64,000 nt of DNA from Methylopila sp. 73B (GCF_000526315.1 NZ_JAFV01000001.1:2170001-2234000); one strand, 5' to 3'; positions 32,106-42,612 are shown, counted from the first letter of the stretch. Numbers and translations: made by a program. Notes: generated by a model not told the origin, from the sequence alone.

Positions 32106-32675
32106 TCAATCGACCCCGTGTCCAGAAGCGCCGGACAATTCCTCAGCGAGGTAGACTGGCACTTTCGAGACATTGACCGGTTTACGAACAACAAGCACCG
32201 GAAGAGTGGAGTGAGCGAGCACCTTGTTGGTGACTGAGCCGAGCATCATTGCCGAAAGCCCCCGACGACCATGGCTAGCCATAGCGATCAGCTCGCAGCA
32301 ACGCTCCTCGGCGACCCGGATGATTTCTTTAAACGGATCGTCATTCCATTGTCGGACCGCGATGAACGGCACGCCCGCCTCCAGCGCCGCGGCCCCGGCT
32401 TGTTCCAGAATGCGGTCCGCATGCGTCTCGCGCTGTCGCTCATACTCCTCACGAGAGGCCTCGATCATTTCGGTCGAAGTCGTGAACAGGTGAAATGGCT
32501 CATTGACGGTCAAGAAGACGATCGCGGCGCCGGTCGCCGCGGCGAGTGCTATGGCCTGGTCGACGGCAAAGGTCGAGAGCTCGCTTCCATCGGTCGGCAC
32601 GAGGATGCCCTGATAGGGCGACGCCCGCGTCGCGAGTTCTCCGACTGACACGATTGAGATGGTGGCTTGTGACAT
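32106..32675 (-). CDS. Universal stress protein, single domain
   Basis: 189 residues with a UspA domain: YQGILVPTDGSELSTFAVDQAIALA, then the nucleotide-binding loop MASHGRRGLSAMMLGSVTNKVL. ATG 32675 fits better than ATG 32708 because CCTAGGGAGGATCC-type sequence (GGGAGG) lies just ahead. First gene of a likely operon with the DUF1476 protein, cytochrome c and the YeeE/YedE pair, starting 52 bp from a perfect FNR/FixK box. Confidence 0.87.
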   Translation of the reverse strand: MSQATISIVSVGELATRASPYQGILVPTDGSELSTFAVDQAIALAAATGAAIVFLTVNEPFHLFTTSTEMIEASREEYERQRETHADRILEQAGAAALEAGVPFIAVRQWNDDPFKEIIRVAEERCCELIAMASHGRRGLSAMMLGSVTNKVLAHSTLPVLVVRKPVNVSKVPVYLAEELSGASGHGVD

Positions 32676-32726
32676 CGGATCCTCCCTAGGAGAACATTCG
32701 TTTTCCACGTGGGCGCGTGCGCCGCC

Positions 32727-32740
32727 TTGATCCGGATCAA
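32727..32740. promoter_or_regulatory. FNR/FixK-type box (perfect), divergent
   Basis: TTGATCCGGATCAA, a fully symmetric palindrome placed 52 bp from the stress-protein start on the left and 57 bp from the start of the small gene on the right. It could serve both promoters. Confidence 0.68.
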
Positions 32741-32796
32741 AGCGGCGAGGCCACGCGTCGGTGATCCTGCCTCAGCTTCCAGATACGGAGGATCCC

Positions 32797-33093
32797 ATGA
32801 TCTCGCTTGAAGAAGCAGCAGCAGCGGCCGCAACTATCGAAGCGGCGATACCTGATCCCGCCTTGATCGCGCTAAGCTTGAAGTCGCTTGTCCTAGATCT
32901 CCCGCTCGCGATCGGCGCCGAGACCATGCGCTTCAACGTCCGGCTCGCCATCGCTTGGCTCGATCACATCGGCCGCGTCGCCGCGCTGAACGGCCCGCCG
33001 GACGCAGGCCCGTTGATGAAGCCGAACGATGGTCCTCCCGTCAGCGTCGCTCCCACGTCGCCTTACGCCGTCGCCGCCAAGCTCGCGGCCTGA
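32797..33093 (+). CDS. Hypothetical 98-residue protein
   Basis: ATG 32797 follows GGAGG. The product begins MISLEEAAAAAATIEAAIPD, has a helical middle (LIALSLKSLVLDLPLAIGAETMRFNVRLAIAWLDHIG) and a proline-rich end. No family recognised; the helical, alanine-rich build could suit a phasin-like or protein-interaction role. A perfect FixK box lies 57 bp upstream. The following gene starts 17 bp after its stop. Confidence 0.7.
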   Translation: MISLEEAAAAAATIEAAIPDPALIALSLKSLVLDLPLAIGAETMRFNVRLAIAWLDHIGRVAALNGPPDAGPLMKPNDGPPVSVAPTSPYAVAAKLAA

Positions 33094-33110
33094 CCAGCGG
33101 AGATGTTTCG

Positions 33111-33611
33111 ATGACGTTACAGAGCTTTTCGGTTGAGCGCCCAAGCGCTCGGCGGCCGCGCGCAAAACTAAGGCTCGTGCGGCTGCATTTGGCTCGCGAG
33201 CCTGAATATCCTCGGGGAAGCGAGGTCCACGGTTACGCGTTTGTCGCGCCGCTCGACCGCCATGGGATGCTGGATCCTTCGCTCTGGCGCAAAGAAAGGA
33301 CACGCTGTCGCGCCGTCCGGTTCTGGGCCGGCGAGCAGGCGATGTTCGGGTTGCTGAAGCACAGAGCCGGCGGCGCAGGCGGATCGACCTGGGTGTTCGA
33401 TTTCGATCCGGATCGATCCGACGACGATGAGATCGGCCACCGTCTTGATGCTCGCCGGTTCCGTACGGGCGAATACGTCACCCTTGAGCATGAGGGCGAA
33501 CCGCATGTGTTCCACGTGGCGAGCGTTGATGATTTCGCCCCGGTGAACCGACCTGCTCCTCTGACAGCGCCCTGCCCCACCTCATCGCGTCTGACGCCGT
33601 CGGCGGCTTGA
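33111..33611 (+). CDS. Conserved hypothetical protein (alphaproteobacterial)
   Basis: 166-residue soluble protein. Segments GSEVHGYAFVAPLDRHGMLD, WRKERTRCRAVRFWAGE, STWVFDFDPDRSDDDEIGHRLDARRF and GEYVTLEHEGEPHVFHVASVD recur, from memory, in uncharacterised rhizobial proteins. Function unknown. GGAG precedes ATG 33111. Second gene behind the FixK box at 32727. Confidence 0.75.
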   Translation: MTLQSFSVERPSARRPRAKLRLVRLHLAREPEYPRGSEVHGYAFVAPLDRHGMLDPSLWRKERTRCRAVRFWAGEQAMFGLLKHRAGGAGGSTWVFDFDPDRSDDDEIGHRLDARRFRTGEYVTLEHEGEPHVFHVASVDDFAPVNRPAPLTAPCPTSSRLTPSAA

Positions 33612-33735
33612 CGGCGAATCAGGCGTCCCAACCACGCGGCCGCCCCAATCCGGCGCCGGCCGCTTGGTTGGGAGACCGTTGCAATATTGACGTGATACGG
33701 CGGTTTCCCGGGGCGCGATTGACGGCAGCCTTATC

Positions 33736-35242
33736 TCACGGCTCTTGTTGGATCGCAGCTTCCTCGGCGCGCGTGATGACATCGGCGACGGTCCTCGACG
33801 CGTCGAGCTTCGGCCAAGTGATGTGTCCCGCGCCCATCCGTAGCTGACGACTCAGCACATTGACGTCGGCGTCCGAGATGTCGCCGACCCGGTCAGCGAC
33901 CCGGCGCTCCAAAAGCGATTTGTCCGCCTCCAGCCACAGACCTTGGAAGCGCACCGAAGCCCCCGCGGCGGCCTGCTCGATTCTGGCCCGCTCGAGCGGT
34001 GATTGGAATGTCGCCTCGGCGAGCGCGCCATGACCCGCTCTGAGAATCCCCTCCGCGCGCCCGGCGATCGATTCGTAGACCCTGCCCGTCACGCCCGCGC
34101 CGTACGCCTCCAAGGGCAGTTTATGGTCCGGGACCGCGCCGAGCATCGCTTTGCGGATACGGTCGCTTCCCAAGATGCGGGCTCCAGGCGGCGGGCCCAC
34201 GAGATGCGCGACAGCCGCAGCGACGGTCGACTTGCCGGAACCCGAAAATCCACCGATCGCCACCAGCTGTGGCGCCTTCGGCCCAAGCAGAGTCTGCGCA
34301 AGATCCGAGTACGCGCGCGCTTCACGCGCCTTTCGATCATCGACCTGCGCCTGACTTGCCGCGACATGCGCTCTCACCGCGGCGCGGACCGACATAAAAA
34401 GCGGAACGAGCGAGAGAGCCTGCTCATCGTCGATCTTGTCCAGATAGCGGTTAAGCGCGAGGTTCGCGAACGTCCGAAGCCCACACCGCCACAGATCCAT
34501 CAGCAGGAACGCCAAGTCGTAAAGCCGATCGACCGTGGCGAGTTCTTCGTCGAACACAAGGCAGTCGAACAGGGTCGGCTCTCCCTCCCACAAGCAAATG
34601 TTCTGAAGATGCAGATCCCCGTGGCCGCGAATGATCGCTTTGGCCTCGGCCCGCCGGTCGAGCAGGTCCCGCGCCCGGATCCAGGCGGCGTCGCAGGTTG
34701 CGCAATATCGCTCGACCGCTTCGTCGTCGAAGCCCCGAACAGCCCAAGCGTTCTGGCGTTGCCGTCGATCACCCTGCGCATTCCCACGGCGCCCGCCCCC
34801 GCGAGCGGACGCGCGGCGCGATGGAAAGCTGCGACGACTTGGCAAGACGCGCGACGATCTTCCCCGTTAGCGCCCCTCGTGCAGCCATGTGGGCGAAGAG
34901 ATCCTTTTCCGGAAATCGCGCCATCTCCACCACGGCGTCGACGAGCTCGCCGACGCCGTCAAGATCAAGGCCGTCGCCGGATCTCGTCACCCGCCTCACG
35001 CGGCGATAAAGCGTCGGCGCCGTACGCTGATTCAGCGCTAGCTCACGCTCGCAGTCTTCAAGCCGAGACCGAACTGTCGAAAAGTCGACATAGGGCAAAG
35101 CTACGGCGCGCTTGAGTTTCCAGACCACGTTGGGGCCGAACAGGACTATGGAAATGTGAGTCTTCTGCTCGCGCGCATCCGGGCCGAGCCGGCTTTTTAA
35201 GAACGCAATGACCGCCGCCTGTTTTTCCTCGGGATCGCTCAT
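33736..35242 (-). pseudogene. Phosphotransferase-like/AAA ATPase fusion gene, two frameshifts
   Basis: The intact family is a roughly 500-residue fusion of an aminoglycoside-phosphotransferase-like kinase domain and a P-loop domain. The first segment starts ATG 35242 (MSDPEEKQAAVIAFLKSRLG, HISIVLFGPNVVWKLKRAVALPYVDFST). At about 34835 the match moves to a second frame (FHRAARPLAGAGAV), and at about 34745 to a third (IIRGHGDLHLQNICLWEGEPTLFDCLVFDE catalytic loop, then VAIGGFSGSGKSTVAAAVAHLVG Walker A). Function would be lost unless the indels are sequence errors. The start overlaps the stop of the dehydrogenase remnant (ATGA). Confidence 0.8.
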
Positions 35243-35530
35243 GGCGTAATCGCCGCCTGCAGGACGCCGTCGCGCTGATGCGAGAATAGATCGTAAGCCT
35301 CCTCGATCTCATCGAGCTTTAAACAGGGAGTGACGAGAGGGCGCATGACGGCCATCAGGCGGTGCATCCGCTCCTTGCCGCGGGAACAGAGCGTCGTGAC
35401 AATTGTGTGGTCGCCAAGACCTGCCGCGAACGCGTCGAGCGGGATCGTGAGATCGCTGGAATAGGCGCCGAGGCTCGGCAGCACGCCGCCTGGACGCAAG
35501 ACGCGCAGAGCCGCCCGGACGACATCTCCA
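35239..35530 (-). pseudogene. Zinc alcohol dehydrogenase, 3' remnant
   Basis: Only the C-terminal part remains: ALRVLRPGGVLPSLGAYSSDL, DAFAAGLGDHTIVTTLCSRGKERMHRLM, and KLDEIEEAYDLFSHQRDGVL. About 15 residues are missing before the end (VMRPLVTPCLKL is shortened), and the catalytic and NAD domains are gone. The remaining upstream reading frame is antisense to phaC and not coding. A gene deletion next to phaC is implied. Confidence 0.75.
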
Positions 35531-35614
35531 CGGCACGAGCGTTCTGCTTCGTTGTTGATCCACATCAGTGATGAAGCGGCGAAATTTACGTTCATGACCG
35601 CCCCGGGGGTGCCC

Positions 35615-37432
35615 ATGACAAATCTCGCGCTTACTTTGCTGAACTCAAAGGCCAAGCGCCGAGCGCTCCCGCGGCCGGGTCTCGGGCCGCCGCCGCGTCG
35701 GATCGCGGAAGCCGAAAATCTGCCTGTCATGCCGGCGTTGGGCGCGACCATCGATCGCTCGCTCAATGCGGGCTTGGCGCGGTTGACTGCAGGTCTCTCT
35801 CCAGCCGGCCTAGCGGAAGCTTGGTTCGACTGGGCGCTCCATCTTTCGGCTTCGCCCGGCAAGCAGATGGCGCTCGTCGACAAAGCGCTTCGGAAGTCGC
35901 TGAAGCTTGCAGATTTCATGTTACGATCAGCCAGCAATTCGGACGCTGAGCTTTGTATTCAGCCACTGCCGCAAGACAGGCGGTTCGCCGACCCTGCATG
36001 GCGTCGTTTGCCCTTCAGTTTTTATTTTCAGGCGTTCCAGCTTCAGCAGCAGTGGTGGCACAACGCCACCAACGACGTCGCCGGTGTGTCGTCACATCAT
36101 CAGGACATGGTCGCCTTCGCAGCGCGTCAGCTCTTGATATGGCGGCGCCGTCGAATTTCGTCGCGACCAATCCAGTTGTCTTGAGAGCGACGCTGGACAG
36201 CAACGGTAAAAATCTATGCGCAGGTTTAACCAACCTCTACGAAGACTGGTCCAGAATGGTCGCAGGCAAGCCGCCGGTGGGCGGAAGACTTCATGGTCGG
36301 CCGGGACGTCGCAACCGCGCCGGGTGAGGTGATCTTTCGAAACGAGTTGATCGAACTCATTCAATATGCGCCGACGACGACCACAGTGGCGGCCGAACCG
36401 CTGCTGATCGTTCCAGCTTGGATCATGAAATACTATGTCCTCGACCTTTCGACGACCCACTCACTGGTTCGTCATCTGGTTGGGTCGGGTTTCACCGTCT
36501 TCATGATTTCGTGGAAGAACCCGGATGGCGGAGACGCCAGCCAGGGGATCGCGGACTATCTTCGCCGCGGCCTCGCCGCTGCGCTTGACGCGATCGACAC
36601 CATCGCGCCTGGCGAGAGAGTTCACGCCGCAGGCTATTGTCTCGGGGGAACGCTGCTCGCGATCGGCGCGGCAGCCATAGCGCGGGACAGCGACGAGCGA
36701 CTGGCGTCGCTTACCTTGATCGCATCCCAGGTCGACTTCACGGAAGCGGGCGAGCTCACGCTGTTTATCGACGAAGCTCAGGTCCGCTTCCTCGAGGACG
36801 TGATGTCGATCGAGGGCGTTTTGGAAGCCCGACAGATGGCGGGCGCCTTCCAAATGTTGCGATCGAACGACCTTATCTGGTCTCGGGTCGTCCGAGACTA
36901 TCTGCTGGGCGAACGGACGCCGATGACCGACATCTCGGCTTGGAATGCGGACGCCATGCGCATGCCCGCCCGCATGCAAGGCGAGTATTTGCGCGGCCTT
37001 TTTCTCCAGAACGACCTCGCCGAGGGGCGGTTTACGGTCGATGGCCGGCCAATCGCCCTGGGAGATATCCGCACGCCGATCTTCGCGCTCGGTACAGAGC
37101 GCGACCACGTCGCGCCATGGCGATCGGTCTACAAGATCAATCTCCTGACCGACACTGAGGTCACGTTCGCTCTCGTCTCCGGTGGCCATAATCGCGGCGT
37201 GGTCTCGGCGCCCGGTCAGGATACGGGCGCCTATGCTCGCATCGGCACCGCGACGCGGGAGGACCCATATCGGGATCCGGATGACTGGCGCTCGTCTCAC
37301 GAACCGAGAGATGGCTCATGGTGGCCGCTCTGGTCCGACTGGATGAAAACGCGCTCGTCTGGACACGCGGCTGCGCGCGCGCCGAGGGAAAGCCTTGCGC
37401 CGGCGCCTGGGGCCTACGTTCTGAAACGGTGA
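35615..37432 (+). pseudogene. phaC: PHA synthase class I, two frameshifts
   Basis: Encodes poly-3-hydroxyalkanoate synthase of about 605 residues, which polymerises hydroxyacyl-CoA into storage granules. Segment 1 (ATG 35615) runs to AFAARQLL. One base appears lost at about 36137, and the match continues as DMAAPSNFVATNPVVLR in a second frame. At about 36285 it returns to the first frame at MVGRDVATAPGEVIFRNELIEL. The lipase-like box GYCLGG with the catalytic cysteine, and SGGHNRGVV with the catalytic His, are intact. It is either a decayed gene or carries two sequence errors. Confidence 0.88.
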
Positions 37433-37438
37433 CACCCA

Positions 37439-37463
37439 ATAGCTTCGGTTTGACCAAAGCTAT
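37439..37463 (+). terminator. Hairpin after phaC
   Basis: ATAGCTTCGGT and ACCAAAGCTAT pair over 11 bases with one mismatch around a TTG loop, 7 bp past the phaC stop. No T-run follows, so terminator activity is uncertain. Confidence 0.4.
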
Positions 37464-37516
37464 CCAACACCGCCGGCCAGATGCGCTTTGAAGCCAAGCT
37501 CGGCGGTCAGCCGATC

Positions 37517-37530
37517 TTGATCCCGATCAA
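37517..37530. promoter_or_regulatory. FNR/FixK-type box (perfect)
   Basis: TTGATCCCGATCAA, 70 bp ahead of the phasin-like start. It would control phasin, PhoU-like and alcohol dehydrogenase genes as one overlapping unit. Confidence 0.65.
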
Positions 37531-37599
37531 AGACCTCGCTTTGGCAGGCCCCCACGATGAGCGCCCTCAGCGATCCGCCGAGTGTCACAGGAGGCTCAT

Positions 37600-37932
37600 A
37601 TGCCGACAACCGAGACGATCCGTTCCACCGCCAGCAATGGCTCCGCGCCGCCTTTCGCCGACATGCTTTCGCCCAAGCTCGCCTTTGGCGCGTGGCGATC
37701 CATGCTGTCGGCTTCCACTGCGTTCACGATCGAAGCGCTGCATTTCGGGAGCCGACGCCTGGAGGCGCAGGCTGAGTTTCTCGCGAACTTACTGACTTGC
37801 AAGGACGCCGCCCAAGCCTTCGAAAACCAGTCGAGCTTCATGCGGCGCACCTTGGAGGAGTATGGTCGCGAAACCGAGGCGATCGTCCAAAAGGTCCGTG
37901 ACAGGTCATCGGATCCAGCCAAGGCCGCGTGA
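37600..37932 (+). CDS. Phasin-like protein
   Basis: 110-residue helical protein fitting the phasin family, which coats PHA granules: PFADMLSPKLAFGAWRSMLSASTAFTIEALHFGSRRLEAQAEFLANLLTCKDAAQAFENQSSFM. ATG 37600 follows AGGAGG. Its stop overlaps the GTG start of the PhoU-like gene. Location next to phaC and behind a FixK box supports a granule role. Confidence 0.75.
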   Translation: MPTTETIRSTASNGSAPPFADMLSPKLAFGAWRSMLSASTAFTIEALHFGSRRLEAQAEFLANLLTCKDAAQAFENQSSFMRRTLEEYGRETEAIVQKVRDRSSDPAKAA

Positions 37933-38663
37933 GGTCTAGTGGGAAGGCCTTCGTTATGAGCCGCGCCATGCACTCCTCGGCCGATGAGATTGCCGAACTG
38001 ACCGACCGCGTCGTCTCCGTCGGCGGCGCGGTGGAAAAATTGGTCAAGCATGCAACTCTCGCGTTTCTTGACGGCTGCGCCCTCGAGAGCGTGCGGGTCG
38101 CCGACAAGCGGAACCAGATTAGCGAGACGGAGCTGGATTTAGCCGACTTCGCGCTCACGCTTTTGGCCCAACGGGAACCTTCGCCTAGCGATGTTCGGGC
38201 CATCGTCGCATCTCTCGAAATCGCCGACGCTTACACGCGGATAGCTGACCTCTGGATGGAGATCGCGTCGCGTCCGCAATTGGCGAAGCTGCTTCCGGAA
38301 TTACCGGAGCTAGACAGGGCATAGGCAGCGCTGTTGGCGATGACAGCAAATCAGTTGCAAATCGCCGGCGGCGCTCTGCGAAGCTTTGATGCGGGTCTCG
38401 CTCGCACCCTGTCTGAAAGGGACCACGCGGTCAAAATGGCCCGGGCTGAAGTTCTCTTCGCCGCTGCGCGAATGCTGAGGCTCACGCCCCGCACCATGTA
38501 CACCGTCGTCGACGCTTTGGCGTGCGCGAGGAACTTGGAGCGGATATCCACATATGCCACGGTGATCGCCGGCGCGATTGTCTTCATGAAGACCGGGCGA
38601 GAAAAGAGGACCGCGGACCACGCCGCCAGACCAGCTGGGCGGCACGTCGCCGAAGCGGCATGA
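37929..38663 (+). pseudogene. PhoU-like protein interrupted by in-frame TAG
   Basis: A single frame of 244 codons broken by TAG at 38322-38324. Before the stop: EIAELTDRVVSVGGAVEKLVKHATLAFL and SDVRAIVASLEIADAYTRIADLWMEIA, the first PhoU repeat. After it: LARTLSERDHAVKMARAEVLFAAARML and DALACARNLERISTYATVIAGAIVFM, the second repeat. PhoU proteins signal phosphate status and often accompany low-oxygen genes in Rhizobiales. Start is GTG 37929 (GTGA overlap) or ATG 37956. Two half-proteins could be made, but a nonsense lesion is simpler. Confidence 0.75.
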
Positions 38664-39643
38664 AGGCGATGGTCCTGCGAGTTCGCGGAGCCTCACTCGC
38701 GCTCGAAGAGCGGCCGACGCCAAGCCCCTCGTTCGGCGAACTCCTGGTCCAGATCGAGGCGTGCGCCGTTTGCCGCACCGACCTTCATGTCGTCGACGGC
38801 GATCTGACGGAAGGACCGGTTCCCATCACGCCAGGGCATGAGATCGTCGGGAGGATCGAGACGCTGGGGCAAGGCGTGGCGGACCGCCGCCTCGGCGAGC
38901 GCGTTGGCGTTCCTTGGCTGGGCGGCGTCCGCGGCGCTTGCGGCTACTGCGCGAGCGGGCGCGAAAATCTCTGCGACGATCCAACTTTCACGGGCTACAC
39001 GCGCGACGGCGGATTTGCGACGCACGCGCTGGTTCGGTCGGACTTCGCCTTTCCGCTCGCGGGCTACGACGATCCCGTCGCCGCCGCGCCCCTGATGTGC
39101 GCCGGACTTATCGGCTGGCGATCGCTCCGCGTGGCGGGCGACGCCCGACGGATAGGGCTGTTCGGTTTTGGAGCCGCGGCTCATATCCTTGCCCAAGTCT
39201 GCGTCTGGCAGCATCGCGACGTCTACGCATTCACCCGGTCAGGCGATAACGCTGCGCAGGATCTTGCCCTATCGGTCGGCGCCAAATGGGCCGGCGCCTC
39301 CGAAGACAGCTGTCCGCAGGAACTGGACGCCGCAATCATCTTTGCGCCGGTGGGGGCGCTTGTGCCTCTCGCGCTCAAGACGGCGCGCAAAGGAGGGCGC
39401 GTGGTCTGTGGAGGGATTCACATGACGGACCTGCCTCGCTTTCCCTACCGGCTGCTTTGGGGAGAACGAGCGGTGCTGTCGGTCGCCAACCTGACCCGCC
39501 AGGACGCCGCTGAGTTTTTAGCGATCGCTCCGATGGCCGGCGTCCGAACAGTCACCAAGCGTTATCCGCTCGACCATGCCAACCAGGCGCTTGATGATCT
39601 TCGCGCAGGCCGAGTTCACGGCGCCGCCGTCCTGGTTCCTTAG
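38660..39643 (+). CDS. Zinc-dependent alcohol dehydrogenase
   Basis: 327-residue MDR-family enzyme, NAD(P)-dependent alcohol/aldehyde conversion. Catalytic zinc ligands in EACAVCRTDLHVVDGDL and TPGHEIVG; structural zinc loop GACGYCASGRENLCDD; nucleotide fold RIGLFGFGAAAHILAQV; C-terminal HGAAVLVP. ATG 38660 overlaps the PhoU-like stop (ATGA). Last gene of the FixK-box unit starting at 37600; intact, unlike several neighbours. Confidence 0.88.
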   Translation: MKAMVLRVRGASLALEERPTPSPSFGELLVQIEACAVCRTDLHVVDGDLTEGPVPITPGHEIVGRIETLGQGVADRRLGERVGVPWLGGVRGACGYCASGRENLCDDPTFTGYTRDGGFATHALVRSDFAFPLAGYDDPVAAAPLMCAGLIGWRSLRVAGDARRIGLFGFGAAAHILAQVCVWQHRDVYAFTRSGDNAAQDLALSVGAKWAGASEDSCPQELDAAIIFAPVGALVPLALKTARKGGRVVCGGIHMTDLPRFPYRLLWGERAVLSVANLTRQDAAEFLAIAPMAGVRTVTKRYPLDHANQALDDLRAGRVHGAAVLVP

Positions 39644-39840
39644 GCGCGATGCTGCAGCCATCACAAATGGCGAGCGATCTTGCTCCGCGGTCCCCCACGG
39701 AGGGCCCCGCCGGCGCGCATCGCGCCGCGTCAAAGGCGGACGCTATGGCCGGTCTCATTGGGTATCCCGGAGCGGTTTAGCTATCGGCATCCGCACTGTC
39801 GGAGTCGCCGAAAGTCAGCGCCTCGACCGAGATCAGATGG

Positions 39841-42489
39841 CTAGACACTCGTCCCGGTCGCCAGGGTTATAGGCTTCGCTTTGCGCCGTTTCGCCACCAG
39901 ATACCAACCGCCGGCCAGCATTGCCGCGGCCAGAGCAACGGTTTCGATCGCGGCGGACGGCGCGGCGACCTTCAGCAAAGAGCCGACAGCTGGAACGTAA
40001 AGCGCCGCCCCGACGACGACAGCGGCGGCGGCGACAACACCATAGAACGGCATCCTGTGGGGCTGGACGAAGCTTTGGCCCGGAACGGACAATTCGGCAT
40101 ACGCCATCGACAGGTTTCCCACGATCAGCATGGAAGAAGCAGGCCGCGAGCTTGCTCCTCCGGCAGACCTGATCGAAGGGCGAGGGCGAAGCCGGACAGC
40201 GTGACTGCGAGCACGACAAGCCCCTGAAACAGCCCCCGGCTTACGTCTTGCCATCCGAACAGAGATCGCGTGGCCGGACGGGGCGGTCGTTCCATGATGT
40301 CCGCGGCCTCTGGCTCGGCCTCGAACACGATGGAGCACACCGGATCGATGATGAGCTCCATCAGCACCACGTGCATCGGGAAGAACGCCGGCGGCAGGCC
40401 GATCAGGATCGGCAGCAGAGACAGCCCGGCGATCGGCACGTGTATCGCCGTAATATAGGTCATCGCGCGCCGTAGGTTTTCGGAGATGCGCCGGCCCAGC
40501 CGAACGCCGTTCACCACCGACGCGAACCGATCGTCGAGCAGCACGATGTCTGCGGCCTCCCTCGCGACATCGGCGCCGCGTTCGCCCATCGCGATTCCGA
40601 TGTGGGCCGCGCGAAGAGCCGGCGCGTCGTTCACGCCGTCGCCAGTCATGGCGACCACGTCGCCGCTCTCCTTCAGGGCGTTGACAAGCGCGAGCTTTTG
40701 GGCCGGCGTCAGTCGCGCGAACACCGAGGTCTCGGCAGCCCGCAAGGCCAGCTGGTGCGACGTTAGGCGAGCAATGTCCGGGCCGGACAGAACGTGGTCT
40801 TCAGACGTGATTCCAGCGTCGCGTGCGATCGTGGCCGCGGTCAGAGCGGCGTCGCCCGTCATCATGATCACGCGGATGCCCGCCCGCTAGCAGACCGCGA
40901 CGGCGGCCGGGCATCATGATCACGCGGATGCCCGCCCGCTGGCAGACCGCGACGGCGGCCGGGACCTCCGTTCGAACCGGATCTTCGAACCCGATCAGAC
41001 CGCGAAAGATGAACGCGAGATCGTCGATATCGACGAGCGCCGACGCTTGCGCCCGTTCCGCCTCCGCGACGCCCAAGGACTCTGAGGCCTCGGCGCCCCA
41101 TGCCTTCAGCGACCCTCTGAGCTTGATCGCGCGCCGCCGGAGAGAGCCGGCACATATCGTAGACCGTCTCGGGCGCGCCTTTGGCTGCTGCGATGACTGA
41201 AGCAGAGCCGGGACTGATCCAGTCTTGGGCGAAGACCATCCGACCCGTCTTGAGCGGAAATACGGCCCCGAGACGCTGATCCGGCGAGACGGCGTCTTGC
41301 GCTCCCGCGGCTTCGGCGATGGCCCGGTCCATCGGATCGATTGCAGGAATAGCGCAGGCGAGGGCCGCCGTGCGCACCAACGATGGGTCCGGCTGGACAT
41401 CAGGAGCCGTCCTCGACGGGAAGGGTCCACCGCCGGCCCAGCCTTCGGCGATGCACATCCGGTTTTTGGTGAGAGTGCCGGTCTTGTCGACGCACAGGGC
41501 GGAAACGGAGCCGAGCGCCTCCACGGCGGCCGGCCTGCGCGTCAGGACCTTCTGGCGCGACAGCCGCCAAGCCCCGAGCGCCAGAAAGATGACCAGCACC
41601 ATGGGAAACTCTTCCGGCACCAAAGCGATGGCGAGCGTGAGGCCTGCAAGGCCGCCTTCAAACCATTGGCCGCGGAGAAGTCCATAGGCGATCGCAACGA
41701 CGGCGCAGAACCCCAGCGCGGCGACGCCCAGCCTCATGACGAGCCGATTGGTCTGAACCTGCAAAGGCGAAGGCGTCGTTTCGATCGACGCCAGGGACGC
41801 GCCAATGCGGCCCAGATGCGTCGCGCGACCGACGCGCGAGACCTCGATCGAGCCCTGTCCTCCGACGACCATCGCCCCTGCGAACGCCGCGGCGACCGCG
41901 GACCCTCGGGGCTCCATAAGAACCGCAGCCTGCCGTGCGGCGTCGTCCAAAGCGGCGGTCTTCGTGACTGGCGCCGATTCTCCAGTAAGCGCCGACTCGT
42001 CGACGCGAAGCGGCCCGCCTTCAATCAGGACCCCGTCCGCCGGGACACGGTCGCCCTCGAGGAGGATGACTAGATCCCCGGATACGAGATCGCGGGTTGG
42101 GATGCGCGCCACCGCGCCGTCGCGCATCACCTTGACCGTCGGCTCGGCGAGGGCCTTCAGCGCGTCGAGCGCGTGTTCCGAGCGCACCTGCTGAACGACG
42201 ACGAGTCCAATCGACAGTCCGGCAGCGGCGACCATGATCGCGCCTTCGGCATGGTCGCCGACAGCGAAATACAGGCCGGCCGCGCCTGCCAGAAGGAGGA
42301 ACATTGGTTCGCGGATCACGCCCAACGCGATCCTGAGCGTGCTTCTGTTTCGACTGGGCGCTTCATTCGGCCCCAAGGTCTGCAGACGAACCGCGGCTTC
42401 GGCGCTTGAGAGGCCACGCCCACGCGACAGAGGCGGCTGCTGAGCCGCACGATCCGGTGGAGCTGTTCCGTTGGGTTGGGCTGGGTCAT
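39841..42489 (-). pseudogene. Cation-transporting P-type ATPase, multiply broken
   Basis: About 850-residue P-type ATPase (PMCA/SERCA-like cation pump) in pieces. Visible: actuator TGESAPV, phosphorylation site VDKTGTLTKNR, and in a later frame hinge [22 protein letters not shown] and membrane helices to [15 protein letters not shown]. Lesions: an extra G at about 41072, a 52-bp tandem duplication at 40860-40963, and a shift at about 40135. A probable further shift near the start is implied because ATG 42489 (MTQPNPTEQLHRIV) is in another frame. It is divergent from a universal stress protein across an imperfect FixK box. Confidence 0.85.
40860..40963. repeat. 52-bp tandem duplication inside the ATPase gene
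   Basis: Two adjacent 52-bp copies (40860-40911 and 40912-40963) identical except for one base (CTAGC against CTGGC at the middle). 52 is not a multiple of three, so the duplication alone destroys the frame at the AGIRVIMM hinge region. The two copies being nearly identical suggests a recent event. Confidence 0.92.
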
Positions 42490-42544
42490 GGCGTGATGTC
42501 CATCGACAGGACGCCAAGCTTCCTTGATCTGGGAACGGAGATGT

Positions 42545-42558
42545 TTGATCTCGATCAG
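42545..42558. promoter_or_regulatory. FNR/FixK-type box (one mismatch)
   Basis: TTGATCTCGATCAG between the ATPase remnant (56 bp) and the universal stress protein (55 bp to ATG 42613). Last base differs from the consensus. Confidence 0.55.
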
Positions 42559-42612
42559 AGCGCTGCCGCAGGACCGGACGTTTGATTGATCCCGAAACCG
42601 GAGGTCCGCGCC

